The translations under genes and the position numbers were made by a program. From Candidatus Sulfopaludibacter sp. SbA3 (GTDB lineage: Bacteria; Acidobacteriota; Vicinamibacteria; Vicinamibacterales; UBA2999), in NCBI GenBank assembly GCA_945876205.1, contig CAMCNL010000007.1, positions 1 to 37,171 of the forward strand: a stretch of DNA of 37,171 bases, given 5' to 3'. The first letter of the stretch is position 1. Each line of letters opens with the position of its first letter. Below, piece by piece: positions 28,105 through 36,305 of the stretch. Below the pieces are notes generated by a model. That model saw only the letters and a program-made list of their open reading frames with translations, did not search any database and was not told the DNA's origin.

Positions 28105-30954
28105 ATGACAGGGTTGCTCTACGTTCTTTTCTTTTGCTCGGGCCTCAGCGGACTCATTTACCAGGTCATCTGGGTCCGCATGTTCGGCAACGTCTTCGGC
28201 AATACGACCCACTCGGCATCGCTGGTCGTTGCCATCTTCATGCTCGGCCTTGGCGCGGGCAGCTACCTGGTCGGCGCGTGGGCCGATCGCCGCTACGCGT
28301 CACGGCCGGATACCCTCCTCCGCGCGTACGGACAGTTCGAATTGGTCATCGCCGCCATGGGATTGGCGATCGCGCTCGTCCTGCCGCATCTCGGCCAGCT
28401 CTCCGCGCTGATTTCCTCGTATTCGCGCGAAGCCTCCGGCTGGTACGCGCTGTCGGCCGCCTCCTACCTGGCGCGAGCCGGAATCGCCATCATCCTTTTG
28501 ACGCCGATCGCCCTGCTGATGGGCGGAACGCTCACCCTCCTGATCCGTCACCTCGTTCGCAGCGATGTGGAGGTCAGCGGCTGGCGAATTGCCGTGCTCT
28601 ACGCCGTGAATACCGCCGGTGCCGCCCTGGGAGCCGTTCTCACCGATTTCGCCCTCGTGCCGTCGTCGGGTCTCTTCGGCACGCAGATGGTCGCGGTCTT
28701 CTTCAACGTCGTCGCCGGCGTAGGCGCGCTTCTTCTCACGGTCCGGCCAAAGCCGGACACTACGACTGCCAGGAAACGACGTCCGAAGAAGGACGTATCG
28801 CCGGATCGTGAGGGCGATCTCGCCGTCGTCGCGCCGCAATCGGCGCGTCCCCTGATTCTCACGAGCGTCGCGTTGGCGCTGACCGGCTTCGCGGCGCTGG
28901 GCATGGAGATCCTCTGGTTCCGCCATTTCCTGATCCTGCTTGGCGGTTTCCGCGCGGTGTTCTCGCTGCTTCTGGCGGTCATCCTCACCGGCATCGGCAT
29001 CGGGTCGCTCGCCGGTGGCTACCTGGATCGCCGACTCGGCCGGCCCGCCGAGTGCTTCATGGCGGTGCAGGCGCTGTTCGTCGCGGCGACACTGATCGGG
29101 TTCGCGACGGCTGACGTGCGCGCGGTCGACAGCGCCGCGGCCGCCGCTGAGCGGGCGCTGGCTGGATCCCCCGGCTTGATGGGGACGCTGCTGGAGCTCT
29201 GGTTCAACGCGCACCCGATTCTCATCGAAGTGGCGCTGCCTGCACTGCTGATGGGATTCAGCTTTCCGCTCGCGAACGCCATCATCCAGCGGGCAGAGCA
29301 GTCGGTCGGCCGGCGCGCGGGCGTCCTGTATCTCGCCAACACGGCCGGCGCCGTCTGCGGCAGCATCGCGGCAGGTTTCATCCTCCTGCCTTCGTTAGGT
29401 CTTCAACAGAGCGCCACGATCCTGATGGCGATCGCCGCCCTCGCCATCGTGCCGATATATTTTTCCGAACCAGGATCCGCTCGGCTTCGCCTGGTTGCGA
29501 TGGCCGCATCGGTCGTCATCGCGGCCGGGGCTCTGGGACTGTGGGTACTCGTTCCGTCCGACTTCGTCCTCGCCCGCGCGCTCGGACTGCCGAAGGGCAC
29601 CGAACGCGTGTTGACGATTGACGATGGGCTGACCGAAGTGATCGCGGTGACCGAGGCGCCGCGGGGGCGGACGCTGGTGACCAACGGGCACGCGATGTCA
29701 TCGACGCTGCCGCCGTCGCAGCGGTACATGCGATCGCTCGTGCACATTCCGCTTCTGTCGATCGATTCGCCGGAGCGGGTGCTCGTCATCGGATTCGGCG
29801 TGGGCAACTCGACGCAGGCGGCCACGCTCCATCCCACCGTCACGCGCGTCGAGCTCGCGGATCTCTCCAGGGACATCCTCGCGCACGCGAGTTACTTCGC
29901 CGACGGTAACAAGGACGTCCTGCACCACCCGAAGCTCGACGTGCACATCAACGACGGCCGCCAGCATCTCCAGATGCAGCCGGCCGCGTCCTACGACCTG
30001 ATTACGCTCGAGCCGCCGCCGATTGCCTACGCGGGCGTTGGCGCGCTCTATTCACGGGAGTTCTATGCGCTCGCGCGGACGCGCTTGAAGCCCCGCGGTT
30101 ACATCAGCCAGTGGCTGCCGGCCTACCAGGTGCCGCCCGAGACGACGCTGGCGATGGTCCGCGCATTTGTCGACGTCTTCCCCCAGGCGGTGTTGCTGTC
30201 AGGCGCCGAATCGGATCTCGTGCTGCTCGGCGCCAACGACGAACGCATCGAGATCGATCCGGACAAAGTCGCCGCCGCGCTTGGGAATGCGCCGGAGGTG
30301 CGAGCCGATCTCGATCGCATCAGCCTGGGAACGCTTCGGGAGATCGTCGGGACGTTTGTCGGTTCGCCGAGGACGCTTGCTGAGGCGACGCGGAATGTCG
30401 AGCCGGTCACCGACGATCGGCCGATGCAGGAGTACGGCGTCCGCTCGATGCTGAACTTCTTCAAGGGGGTGCCGGCCGATGTCGTCGATCTCGATGACGT
30501 CGCCGCGTGGTGCCCGAAGTGCTTCCAGGACGGCGCACCGGTGCCCTCCGTCGATGGCCTCGGCACCTACCTCGAGTTGATGAGGCTGGCGTACGCCGCC
30601 ACGCCGGACGACATCGCGCAGGTGAAGCGACTCTTCGATGCCGGCGGCCGCACCATCGATGGCAGCGCGTATCTCGGCGAGATCGTTCCCGAGTCGGCCG
30701 ACGTCCACAACGTGCTCGGCATCGACCTCGCCGCGCGAGGGCGGCTTCCGGAGGCGATCGTCGAATTTCGTCGCGCGCTGGCGCTCAATCCCGATGCCGC
30801 GGCGACCCACTGGCATCTCGGCGCCGCGCTCGCCTCCATAGGATCGTTCGACGAGGCGGTGCTGCAGCTCCGACGAGCCGCACAACTCGATCCGGCCAAC
30901 GCCCAGGTCAGGAACGACCTCGAGGTCGTGCTTCGACAACAACGCGGACGTTAA
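28105..30954 (+). CDS. fused MFS-like transporter/spermidine-synthase-like/TPR protein
   Basis: 949 residues from the ATG at 28105; ATG 28078 is an alternative overlapping the divergent gene. The first ~490 residues have many membrane segments in two halves that each contain a repeated signature (YQVIWVRMFGNVFGNTTHSA and EILWFRHFLILLGG). Residues ~558-760 form the Rossmann domain of spermidine-synthase-like proteins (VLVIGFGVGNSTQAA, HHPKLDVHINDGRQHL, DLITLEPPPIAYAGVG). The last ~85 residues are TPR repeats (VHNVLGIDLAARGRLPEAIV, GAALASIGSFDEAVLQLRRA). Such fusions are common in Acidobacteriota; true polyamine synthesis is unproven because catalytic Asp positions differ. A REP-like element is translated in the loop between the two membrane halves. 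A 2-TM gene converges on it with 13 bp between the ORFs. Confidence 0.88.
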   Translation: MTGLLYVLFFCSGLSGLIYQVIWVRMFGNVFGNTTHSASLVVAIFMLGLGAGSYLVGAWADRRYASRPDTLLRAYGQFELVIAAMGLAIALVLPHLGQLSALISSYSREASGWYALSAASYLARAGIAIILLTPIALLMGGTLTLLIRHLVRSDVEVSGWRIAVLYAVNTAGAALGAVLTDFALVPSSGLFGTQMVAVFFNVVAGVGALLLTVRPKPDTTTARKRRPKKDVSPDREGDLAVVAPQSARPLILTSVALALTGFAALGMEILWFRHFLILLGGFRAVFSLLLAVILTGIGIGSLAGGYLDRRLGRPAECFMAVQALFVAATLIGFATADVRAVDSAAAAAERALAGSPGLMGTLLELWFNAHPILIEVALPALLMGFSFPLANAIIQRAEQSVGRRAGVLYLANTAGAVCGSIAAGFILLPSLGLQQSATILMAIAALAIVPIYFSEPGSARLRLVAMAASVVIAAGALGLWVLVPSDFVLARALGLPKGTERVLTIDDGLTEVIAVTEAPRGRTLVTNGHAMSSTLPPSQRYMRSLVHIPLLSIDSPERVLVIGFGVGNSTQAATLHPTVTRVELADLSRDILAHASYFADGNKDVLHHPKLDVHINDGRQHLQMQPAASYDLITLEPPPIAYAGVGALYSREFYALARTRLKPRGYISQWLPAYQVPPETTLAMVRAFVDVFPQAVLLSGAESDLVLLGANDERIEIDPDKVAAALGNAPEVRADLDRISLGTLREIVGTFVGSPRTLAEATRNVEPVTDDRPMQEYGVRSMLNFFKGVPADVVDLDDVAAWCPKCFQDGAPVPSVDGLGTYLELMRLAYAATPDDIAQVKRLFDAGGRTIDGSAYLGEIVPESADVHNVLGIDLAARGRLPEAIVEFRRALALNPDAAATHWHLGAALASIGSFDEAVLQLRRAAQLDPANAQVRNDLEVVLRQQRGR
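28741..28795. repeat. REP-like palindromic element inside a coding region
   Basis: GTCCGGC-CAAA-GCCGGAC (28741-28758) is a perfect 7-bp hairpin. It is followed by ACGTCC/GGACGT separated by six bases. In frame it encodes 'VRPKPDTTT', and on the other strand 'VVVSGFGRTVR'. From memory these peptide signatures recur in many unrelated Vicinamibacteria-type proteins, as expected for a dispersed DNA repeat. I see no second copy in the window. Confidence 0.55.
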
Positions 30955-30967
30955 CGTTCGGTTCCGT

Positions 30968-31315
30968 TCACTTCGCCTTGCGGTCGGTCTCCATGTGGAA
31001 CCTATGGAGAACGCCGTGGATCACCGGTGACAGCATCACGCCGGCAAGGACGATGAAGACCAGTCCGGCGAAGAGTGCATAGGCGCCGGCCAGCCACTTG
31101 CCGGCGGTCGTCGTCAGCTTGTCCACCGGTCCCATGCCGCCAAGCAGCATCGCGGAGTTGAGAAACGAGTCGGACCACGCCAGCCCTTCGACGAAATGAT
31201 AGATGGCCATGCCCATCACCAGCGTGACGGCTGCGAGCGGCAGCAGCGTCCACGCGTGAAGCGCCATGTGACGAGCGACCACCCAGGGATGGGGGGCGAG
31301 ATGTTTACTCTGCAT
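30968..31315 (-). CDS. conserved two-TM membrane protein of unknown function
   Basis: 115 residues from the ATG at 31315 (MQSKHLAPHPWVVARHMALH), chosen because the frame upstream runs through a repeat-rich spacer. There are two strong membrane segments, about residues 20-42 (LLPLAAVTLVMGMAIYHFVE) and 76-98 (LAGAYALFAGLVFIVLAGVM). The connecting loop has NSAMLLGGMGPVDKLTTTAG, somewhat like a short pore region of ion-channel proteins but without a selectivity filter. The tail is charged (HRFHMETDRKAK). I do not recognise a named family. It converges on the spermidine-synthase-like gene with 13 bp between the ORFs. Confidence 0.75.
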   Translation of the reverse strand: MQSKHLAPHPWVVARHMALHAWTLLPLAAVTLVMGMAIYHFVEGLAWSDSFLNSAMLLGGMGPVDKLTTTAGKWLAGAYALFAGLVFIVLAGVMLSPVIHGVLHRFHMETDRKAK

Positions 31316-31353
31316 GTCAAAGACTAACTGGGGTTCCCACTTCCACGTTCCGG

Positions 31354-31450
31354 GTTCCTGGTTCGTGTTCAGGTTCGGTGCTGAGTTCGAGGTTCGAGGT
31401 TCCGGTTCGAACTTCGAAGCGAACCTGAACACGAACGAGGCACCAGGAAC
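31354..31450. repeat. imperfect long inverted repeat of GGTTC-type units
   Basis: GTTCCTGGTTCGTGTTCAGG continuing to 31377 pairs with CGAACCTGAACACGAAC (31420-31436) and CCAGGAAC (31443-31450), with a six-base bulge. The core (31383-31419) is made of degenerate GAGGTTC/TTCGAAC units that can also fold back on themselves. The whole 31335-31465 spacer is low-complexity and is the only repeat-like spacer between genes here. Confidence 0.7.
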
Positions 31451-31498
31451 AAGGAAGAAGGAACGTCTGTTCTAAGTTTTCGTGATAGAAATGCGCCA

Positions 31499-33541
31499 TT
31501 GGCCCCCCTGCAGATCCGTCCTGATATCCGCGACCAGTACCAGTCGCTGTTCGGCGCCAAGATGCTGAACGGGCGGACGCTGGTGGTCGAAGACCTGATC
31601 GCACAGCTCACGCGCGAGATCGGCGAGGAACTGCCCAAGCTGCTGGCCGAGCGGCACGCCTTTCAGAAGAACGTCGAGCGGCGCGAGACGCGCTACGAAT
31701 TCCTGCGTCCCGGAACCGAGGTTGCCGATCCGGACGGCCATACGACGTCCGTTGGCGCGATCCGCCAGGGTATGCTGGATGGCTTCTTCGGCCGCAAGAC
31801 GCCGGAGGCATGGCGCCTCAATCCCACGGTCCCAAGTCCCGCCGACGCGATGCGGCCGGGCCTCGAGGGCACCGGTCCGGCGATCGATCTCGGGATGGCG
31901 ATGAGCGCGCTCAATACCGGCGCCGCGTCATGGATGTGGGACTGGGAAGACGCCGGCGGCGACTACAAGGATCAGTTGTATCGCGCGTGGCAGAACCTGG
32001 CTGACCTGCTCGCGCACAAGTGGGACGGCAAGCCCTTCGTCCATCCCACCAAGAAGAACCGGTCGTACGCGATCGAGGCGACGCCGGACAGATGGCCGAC
32101 GATCTTTCACCGCGTGCCCGGACTGCACCTGCGCAACCGGCAGATCAGCCTCGACGGCGAACCGGTGCCCGCCATGATTCCGGCGCTCGTGATTCACACG
32201 CTCAATAACTACGAGTCGCAGAAGAAGAACGGGTCGGGCATCTATTTCTACGTGCCCAAGATCGAGACGTGGCAGGAAGCGCGCCTCGTCGGCACGCTGC
32301 TGAAGCGGCTCGAGGAGCTGGTGGGCCTGACACGCGGCTCGCTCAAGATCAAGATGCTCAACGAGCGCGCGGAGTACGCCCTGCAGCAGGAAGCGATCAT
32401 GTGGGTGCTGCGCGAGAACCTCATCGGCCCCAACGTCGGCCGGTGGGACTACATCAGCAGCCGCGAGGAGATGTTCCGCCACGATCCCACGATGGTCATC
32501 CCCGACCCCAACACCGTGGTGATGACCGAGCCGTCGATGAGTTACTACACGATGCGCAACGCGCTGCTCGCGCTGCTCGCGGGCGGCATGCCGATCGGCG
32601 GGATGGCGGCGCAGATGCAGAACCCCGGCGCGCCCGAGAACGACGCCAAGGCGCTTCGTGATATCTGGTTCGACAAGCTGCGCGAGCGGCTGACGGGACT
32701 GTTCACAATCAACGGGAAGCTGTACGACACCTACCGTCAGAGCTGGGTCGCGACGATCGCCAAGGACTATGTCGATGCGGGACGTGAACCGCTCGTCACC
32801 GACGTCGGGAGCCTTCAGGACGTCGTCGGCAAGCTTCGCCCCGACGAGAAGAAGCGGCTGGAGGATCTCGGCCTGCTCGAGGACGGCACGATCCATCCAC
32901 TGGAGCTCACCGAGAACGATCTCACCCCGGACAAGCTCTTCTCGGATGCCGCGCGCGAGCGGCTCCTGGCGCGCCCGAAGGGACCGACGACCGAGGACGG
33001 CTTACGCTACGCGATGTACATGGCCACCGAGTTCATGTACCAGCAGTTGCAGGGCAATAATGCCGCCGCGATCTACGACCCGAGAACGGGCCTGCGGTTC
33101 ATGAACGATCTCGCGACCTACGAGATCTTCTGGCACTTCCTCTACCTGGCTGTGTTGCACGGCGTCGAGCTGACCGCGGACGGCAAGATGACCAGGAAGG
33201 GCGACCGCGTTACGCCGCAGCTCTTCATCAAGCTCCTCGACGAGCGGCGCAACACGGTGAAGAAGCTTTTCGCAAAGCTGGGCGTCGATTACGACAAGAC
33301 CGACGCCGAGCTCGTGCTGACGATCCTGAAGCGGCAGGTCGTCGAGACCACTCCGGACGGCAAGCTCGTGCCGCAGACGCGATGGATCAAGTACGGCTCG
33401 CGCGTGCTCCTGTCGATCATCGAACAGCCGCAGGCCGAGCAGGCCGTCATCCTCGACGGCATCTTCGGCGATCGCAAGAACATCGTCTCCCGCACCGCGC
33501 AGAGCGCCTATGACTTCGTGTATGACGGGGTGGCCGGGTAG
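31499..33541 (+). CDS. malate synthase family protein
   Basis: 680 residues if the TTG at 31499 is used; an ATG at 31562 (MLNGRTLVVEDLI) is possible and no clean ribosome site is seen. The malate-synthase barrel is recognisable: SWMWDWEDAGGDYKDQLYRA, FYVPKIETWQEARLV, QQEAIMWVLRENLIGPNVGR then WDYISS, GGMPIGGMAAQMQNPG, and the catalytic-Asp block RFMNDLATYEIFWHFLYLAV. It would condense glyoxylate with acetyl-CoA to malate. No isocitrate lyase is in the window. Instead the next two genes encode an oxalate-CoA-ligase-like enzyme and a PanE-like reductase, which would supply glyoxylate from oxalate. It is somewhat divergent from standard A and G forms, so annotation at subfamily level is open. 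Confidence 0.9.
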   Translation: MAPLQIRPDIRDQYQSLFGAKMLNGRTLVVEDLIAQLTREIGEELPKLLAERHAFQKNVERRETRYEFLRPGTEVADPDGHTTSVGAIRQGMLDGFFGRKTPEAWRLNPTVPSPADAMRPGLEGTGPAIDLGMAMSALNTGAASWMWDWEDAGGDYKDQLYRAWQNLADLLAHKWDGKPFVHPTKKNRSYAIEATPDRWPTIFHRVPGLHLRNRQISLDGEPVPAMIPALVIHTLNNYESQKKNGSGIYFYVPKIETWQEARLVGTLLKRLEELVGLTRGSLKIKMLNERAEYALQQEAIMWVLRENLIGPNVGRWDYISSREEMFRHDPTMVIPDPNTVVMTEPSMSYYTMRNALLALLAGGMPIGGMAAQMQNPGAPENDAKALRDIWFDKLRERLTGLFTINGKLYDTYRQSWVATIAKDYVDAGREPLVTDVGSLQDVVGKLRPDEKKRLEDLGLLEDGTIHPLELTENDLTPDKLFSDAARERLLARPKGPTTEDGLRYAMYMATEFMYQQLQGNNAAAIYDPRTGLRFMNDLATYEIFWHFLYLAVLHGVELTADGKMTRKGDRVTPQLFIKLLDERRNTVKKLFAKLGVDYDKTDAELVLTILKRQVVETTPDGKLVPQTRWIKYGSRVLLSIIEQPQAEQAVILDGIFGDRKNIVSRTAQSAYDFVYDGVAG

Positions 33542-33576
33542 CGACCGGGCAACCCAGCTAGCTCGAAAGGATCAGG

Positions 33577-35097
33577 ATGAGTACGACCCCCCAGTCGACG
33601 ACCCTGCTCGATCTGTTCGCGCACGTTCCCGCCGACAAGGTGGCCGTCATCTCGCCGGAAAACGATATCCGCGTCACCTACGGACAGTTGAGACAGCAGG
33701 TGCAGGCGTGCGCCGAGGCACTCGCCGCGGCTGGCGTCAAGCGTGGTGAGCGCGTGGGCATCGCACTTCCCAACGGCCTGCCCAACGTCGTGGCGTTTCT
33801 CGGCGCGGCGATGGCTGGCACGGCGGCGCCGCTCAATCCCGCGTACAAGGAAGAAGAGTTCCGTTTCTACCTCGAAGACACCAACGCCCGCTTTCTGCTG
33901 CTGCCGCCGGAGGGCGCCGAGGCGGCGCGTCTCGCGGCCGGTGACAAGGTTCCGGTCATCGCCGTGGACCTCGACGAAGCCGGCAACGTGCGTCTGTCAC
34001 CCAACGGCCGTCACGTGCCGATCGCTCCGCCCTCGGTGGACGATGTCGCGTTGATCCTGCACACGAGCGGCAGCACGGGCCGTCCCAAGCGCGTGCCGCT
34101 GTCGCACGCCAACCTCTCGATCTCGGCGCAGAACATCGCCGGCACCTACGACCTGGGTCCCGGCGATGTGTCGCTGTGCGTGATGCCGCTGTTCCACGTG
34201 CACGGATTGGTCGCATCGACGCTCGCGACGCTCGCGTCCGGCGGCACGGTGGTCGTTCCCTCGAAGTTCAATCCGCTATCGTTCTGGCGTGTCGCGCGTG
34301 ACTACGACGTCACCTGGTACTCCGCGGTGCCGACGCTGCATCAACTGCTGGCCGCGCGTGCGGATCCGGCGGCGGGGAGGCCAGCCGGCGCCGAGAAGCT
34401 GCGCTTCATCAGGTCGTGCAGCGCCTCGCTGGCCCCGCAGTTGATGAGCGATCTCGAGGCGGCGTTCGGCGCGCCCGTGCTCGAGGCGTACGGAATGACC
34501 GAAGCGGCGCACCAGATGGCCTCGAACCCCCTTCCGCCGGCGGCGCACAAGGCGGGATCGGTCGGACCCAACACCGGGACAACCGAGATCGGCATCATGG
34601 ACGCGGAAGGAAATCTCCTGAAGACGGGTGAGCGCGGCGAGATCGTCATTCGCGGCGCCAACGTCGTCAAGGGCTACGAGAACAACCCGGAAGCCAACGC
34701 CTCGTCGTTCACCAACGGATGGTTCAGGACCGGTGACCAGGGATATCTCGACGACGATGGATATCTGCTGCTGACAGGCCGGCTGAAGGAAATGATCAAC
34801 CGGGGCGGCGAGAAGATCTCGCCGCGCGAGGTCGACGAAGTGCTGCTCGCGCATCCGGCGGTGGCCGAAGCGGTGGCGTTTGGCGTGCCGCATCCCTCGT
34901 GGGGTGAAGAGGTGGCCGCGTGCGTCGTCCTGTCCGGCGACGCGAGCGAGGCCGAGCTGCTGTCGTATTGCAGGGAAAAGCTCGCCGACTTCAAGCGGCC
35001 GAAGAAGATTCACATCACGACGACGATCCCGCGTACGGCCACCGGGAAGATTCAGCGCCGCGTGGTGGCCGAGGCGTTCGCGCGCCCCGGCAAGTGA
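33577..35097 (+). CDS. acyl-CoA ligase, oxalate-CoA ligase (PCS60/AAE3)-like
   Basis: 506 residues. AMP-forming ligase motifs in order: LHTSGSTGRPKRVPLSHANL (P-loop, with Arg for the usual Gly), VMPLFHVHGLVASTLATLAS, AYGMTEAAHQMASNPLPP, WFRTGDQGYLDDDGYLLLTG, RLKEMINRGGEKISPREV and PRTATGKIQRR with the catalytic Lys. The run LFHVHGL and KFNPLSFWR is characteristic of fungal PCS60 and plant AAE3, which activate oxalate to oxalyl-CoA. A ribosome site AAAGGATCAGG precedes the ATG. It follows the malate synthase by 35 bases and its stop overlaps the next gene's GTG by four bases, so the three genes are one operon. Substrate assignment is by similarity only. Confidence 0.9.
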   Translation: MSTTPQSTTLLDLFAHVPADKVAVISPENDIRVTYGQLRQQVQACAEALAAAGVKRGERVGIALPNGLPNVVAFLGAAMAGTAAPLNPAYKEEEFRFYLEDTNARFLLLPPEGAEAARLAAGDKVPVIAVDLDEAGNVRLSPNGRHVPIAPPSVDDVALILHTSGSTGRPKRVPLSHANLSISAQNIAGTYDLGPGDVSLCVMPLFHVHGLVASTLATLASGGTVVVPSKFNPLSFWRVARDYDVTWYSAVPTLHQLLAARADPAAGRPAGAEKLRFIRSCSASLAPQLMSDLEAAFGAPVLEAYGMTEAAHQMASNPLPPAAHKAGSVGPNTGTTEIGIMDAEGNLLKTGERGEIVIRGANVVKGYENNPEANASSFTNGWFRTGDQGYLDDDGYLLLTGRLKEMINRGGEKISPREVDEVLLAHPAVAEAVAFGVPHPSWGEEVAACVVLSGDASEAELLSYCREKLADFKRPKKIHITTTIPRTATGKIQRRVVAEAFARPGK

Positions 35098-36071
35098 AGA
35101 TCGTCATCGCCGGCGCGGGCGCGATCGGCGGCTACATCGGTGCGAAGCTGGCGCGCCAGGGCGCCGACGTGACGCTCTTTGCCCGCGGCGCGCACCTCAA
35201 GGCGATGCAGGAGCGCGGGCTGCGCGTCGAGGGAGCGGACGAGAGCTTCGAGGTGCATCCGCAGGTGACCGGCTCGCTCGAGTCGATTGGGCCGTCGGAT
35301 GTCGTGTTCCTCGGGGTCAAGGCCCACAGCCTGCCCGATCTCGCGCCGCGGCTGCGGTCGCTCTTCGGGCCCGATACCGTTGTCGTCAGCACGCAGAACG
35401 GCGTGCCGTGGTGGTACTTCCAGAATCATGGCGGTGAGCTCGAAGGGCTGTCGCTCGAGCGCGTGGATCCGGGGCGCGTCATCGCCACGGCGATCGAGCC
35501 GCGCCGGGTGATTGGGTCGATCGCGTACTTTTCGACCGAGATTGCCGAGCCGGGCGTCATCCGGCACAACGAGGGCAATCGAATCAGCTGTGGCGAGCCC
35601 GACGGGACCAGGTCGGAGAGGATTCAGCGGATTACGCAGGCGCTGATTGCGGCGGGGCTCCGGGCGCCGATCACGATGAAGATCCGGCAGGAGATCTGGG
35701 TGAAGCTGCTCGGCAACGTCGCGTTCAACCCGATCAGCGCGCTCACGGGTGCGACGCTGGTCGAGATGGCGACGCATCCGGAGGTCTCGCGCCTGGTCCG
35801 CGTCCTGATGCGTGAGACCGAGGCGGTGGCGGGGAAGCTGGGCATCGAGCTGCCGATTTCGATCGACCAGCGGATCGCGGGCGCCGCGAAGGTCGGCGCG
35901 CACAAGACCTCGATGCTGCAGGACGTCGAGGCCGGCCGCCCGATGGAGCTCGAGGCGGTGGTTGGCGCCGTCATCGAGCTCGGCGAGCGGCTGGGGATTG
36001 ACATGCCGGCGACGAAAGCGGTCTACTCCTGCGCCGCGCTTCTCAACGACAAGATCGCATCGTCGCTGTGA
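35094..36071 (+). CDS. 2-dehydropantoate 2-reductase family (PanE/PanE2-like)
   Basis: 325 residues from a GTG (KIVIAGAGAIGGYIGAKLAR) that shares GTGA with the stop of the upstream ligase. The NADPH-binding motif is GAGAIGG, followed by FLGVKAHSLPDLAPRLRSL, STQNGVPWWYF, and the C-terminal KIRQEIWVKLLGNVAFNPIS and MLQDVEAGRPMELEAVVGAV typical of ketopantoate-reductase family. It reduces ketopantoate in pantothenate synthesis, or, as reported for PanE2 of Methylobacterium extorquens, oxalyl-CoA to glyoxylate. The operon context (ligase before it, malate synthase at the front) favours the second role here. It converges on an amidohydrolase remnant with only 7 bp between. Confidence 0.9.
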   Translation: MKIVIAGAGAIGGYIGAKLARQGADVTLFARGAHLKAMQERGLRVEGADESFEVHPQVTGSLESIGPSDVVFLGVKAHSLPDLAPRLRSLFGPDTVVVSTQNGVPWWYFQNHGGELEGLSLERVDPGRVIATAIEPRRVIGSIAYFSTEIAEPGVIRHNEGNRISCGEPDGTRSERIQRITQALIAAGLRAPITMKIRQEIWVKLLGNVAFNPISALTGATLVEMATHPEVSRLVRVLMRETEAVAGKLGIELPISIDQRIAGAAKVGAHKTSMLQDVEAGRPMELEAVVGAVIELGERLGIDMPATKAVYSCAALLNDKIASSL

Positions 36072-36078
36072 GCCGGCG

Positions 36079-36261
36079 TCACTTTCCGAACAGGTAATCG
36101 GCCGCCAGGTTCGCCAAGACGCGCATGCCAAGGGGCAGCACGGCCTCGTCCACGGCATAAAGTGGCGAGTGATTTGCAGGCGACGTCTCCGGCGCGATGC
36201 CGGTCATCAGGGCAATCGCCACGCCGAATGCGGATAGCGAAGTCTTCGTGAAGTTGTTCAT
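36079..36261 (-). pseudogene. C-terminal remnant of an M20-type amidohydrolase
   Basis: A 60-residue frame (MNNFTKTSLSAFGVAIALMT plus GIAPETSPANHSPLYAVDEA and on to LAADYLFGK). From ANHSPLYAVDEA onward it matches the end of HipO-like M20 amidohydrolases (NHSP...DEAALP...LA.DYL). The catalytic bulk of the ~400-residue enzyme is missing. The first 22 residues look like a chance hydrophobic start rather than part of that family. No gene is seen between here and 36305. Confidence 0.6.
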
Positions 36262-36305
36262 ACGGTCCTTCTTGAATGGCTTCGGAAGCGCGTCGATCCT
36301 GGTCG

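Noticed and set aside
31335-31465. CRISPR array
   Set aside because: Units are short, degenerate and not separated by uniform spacers; no cas genes; inverted symmetry fits a hairpin instead.
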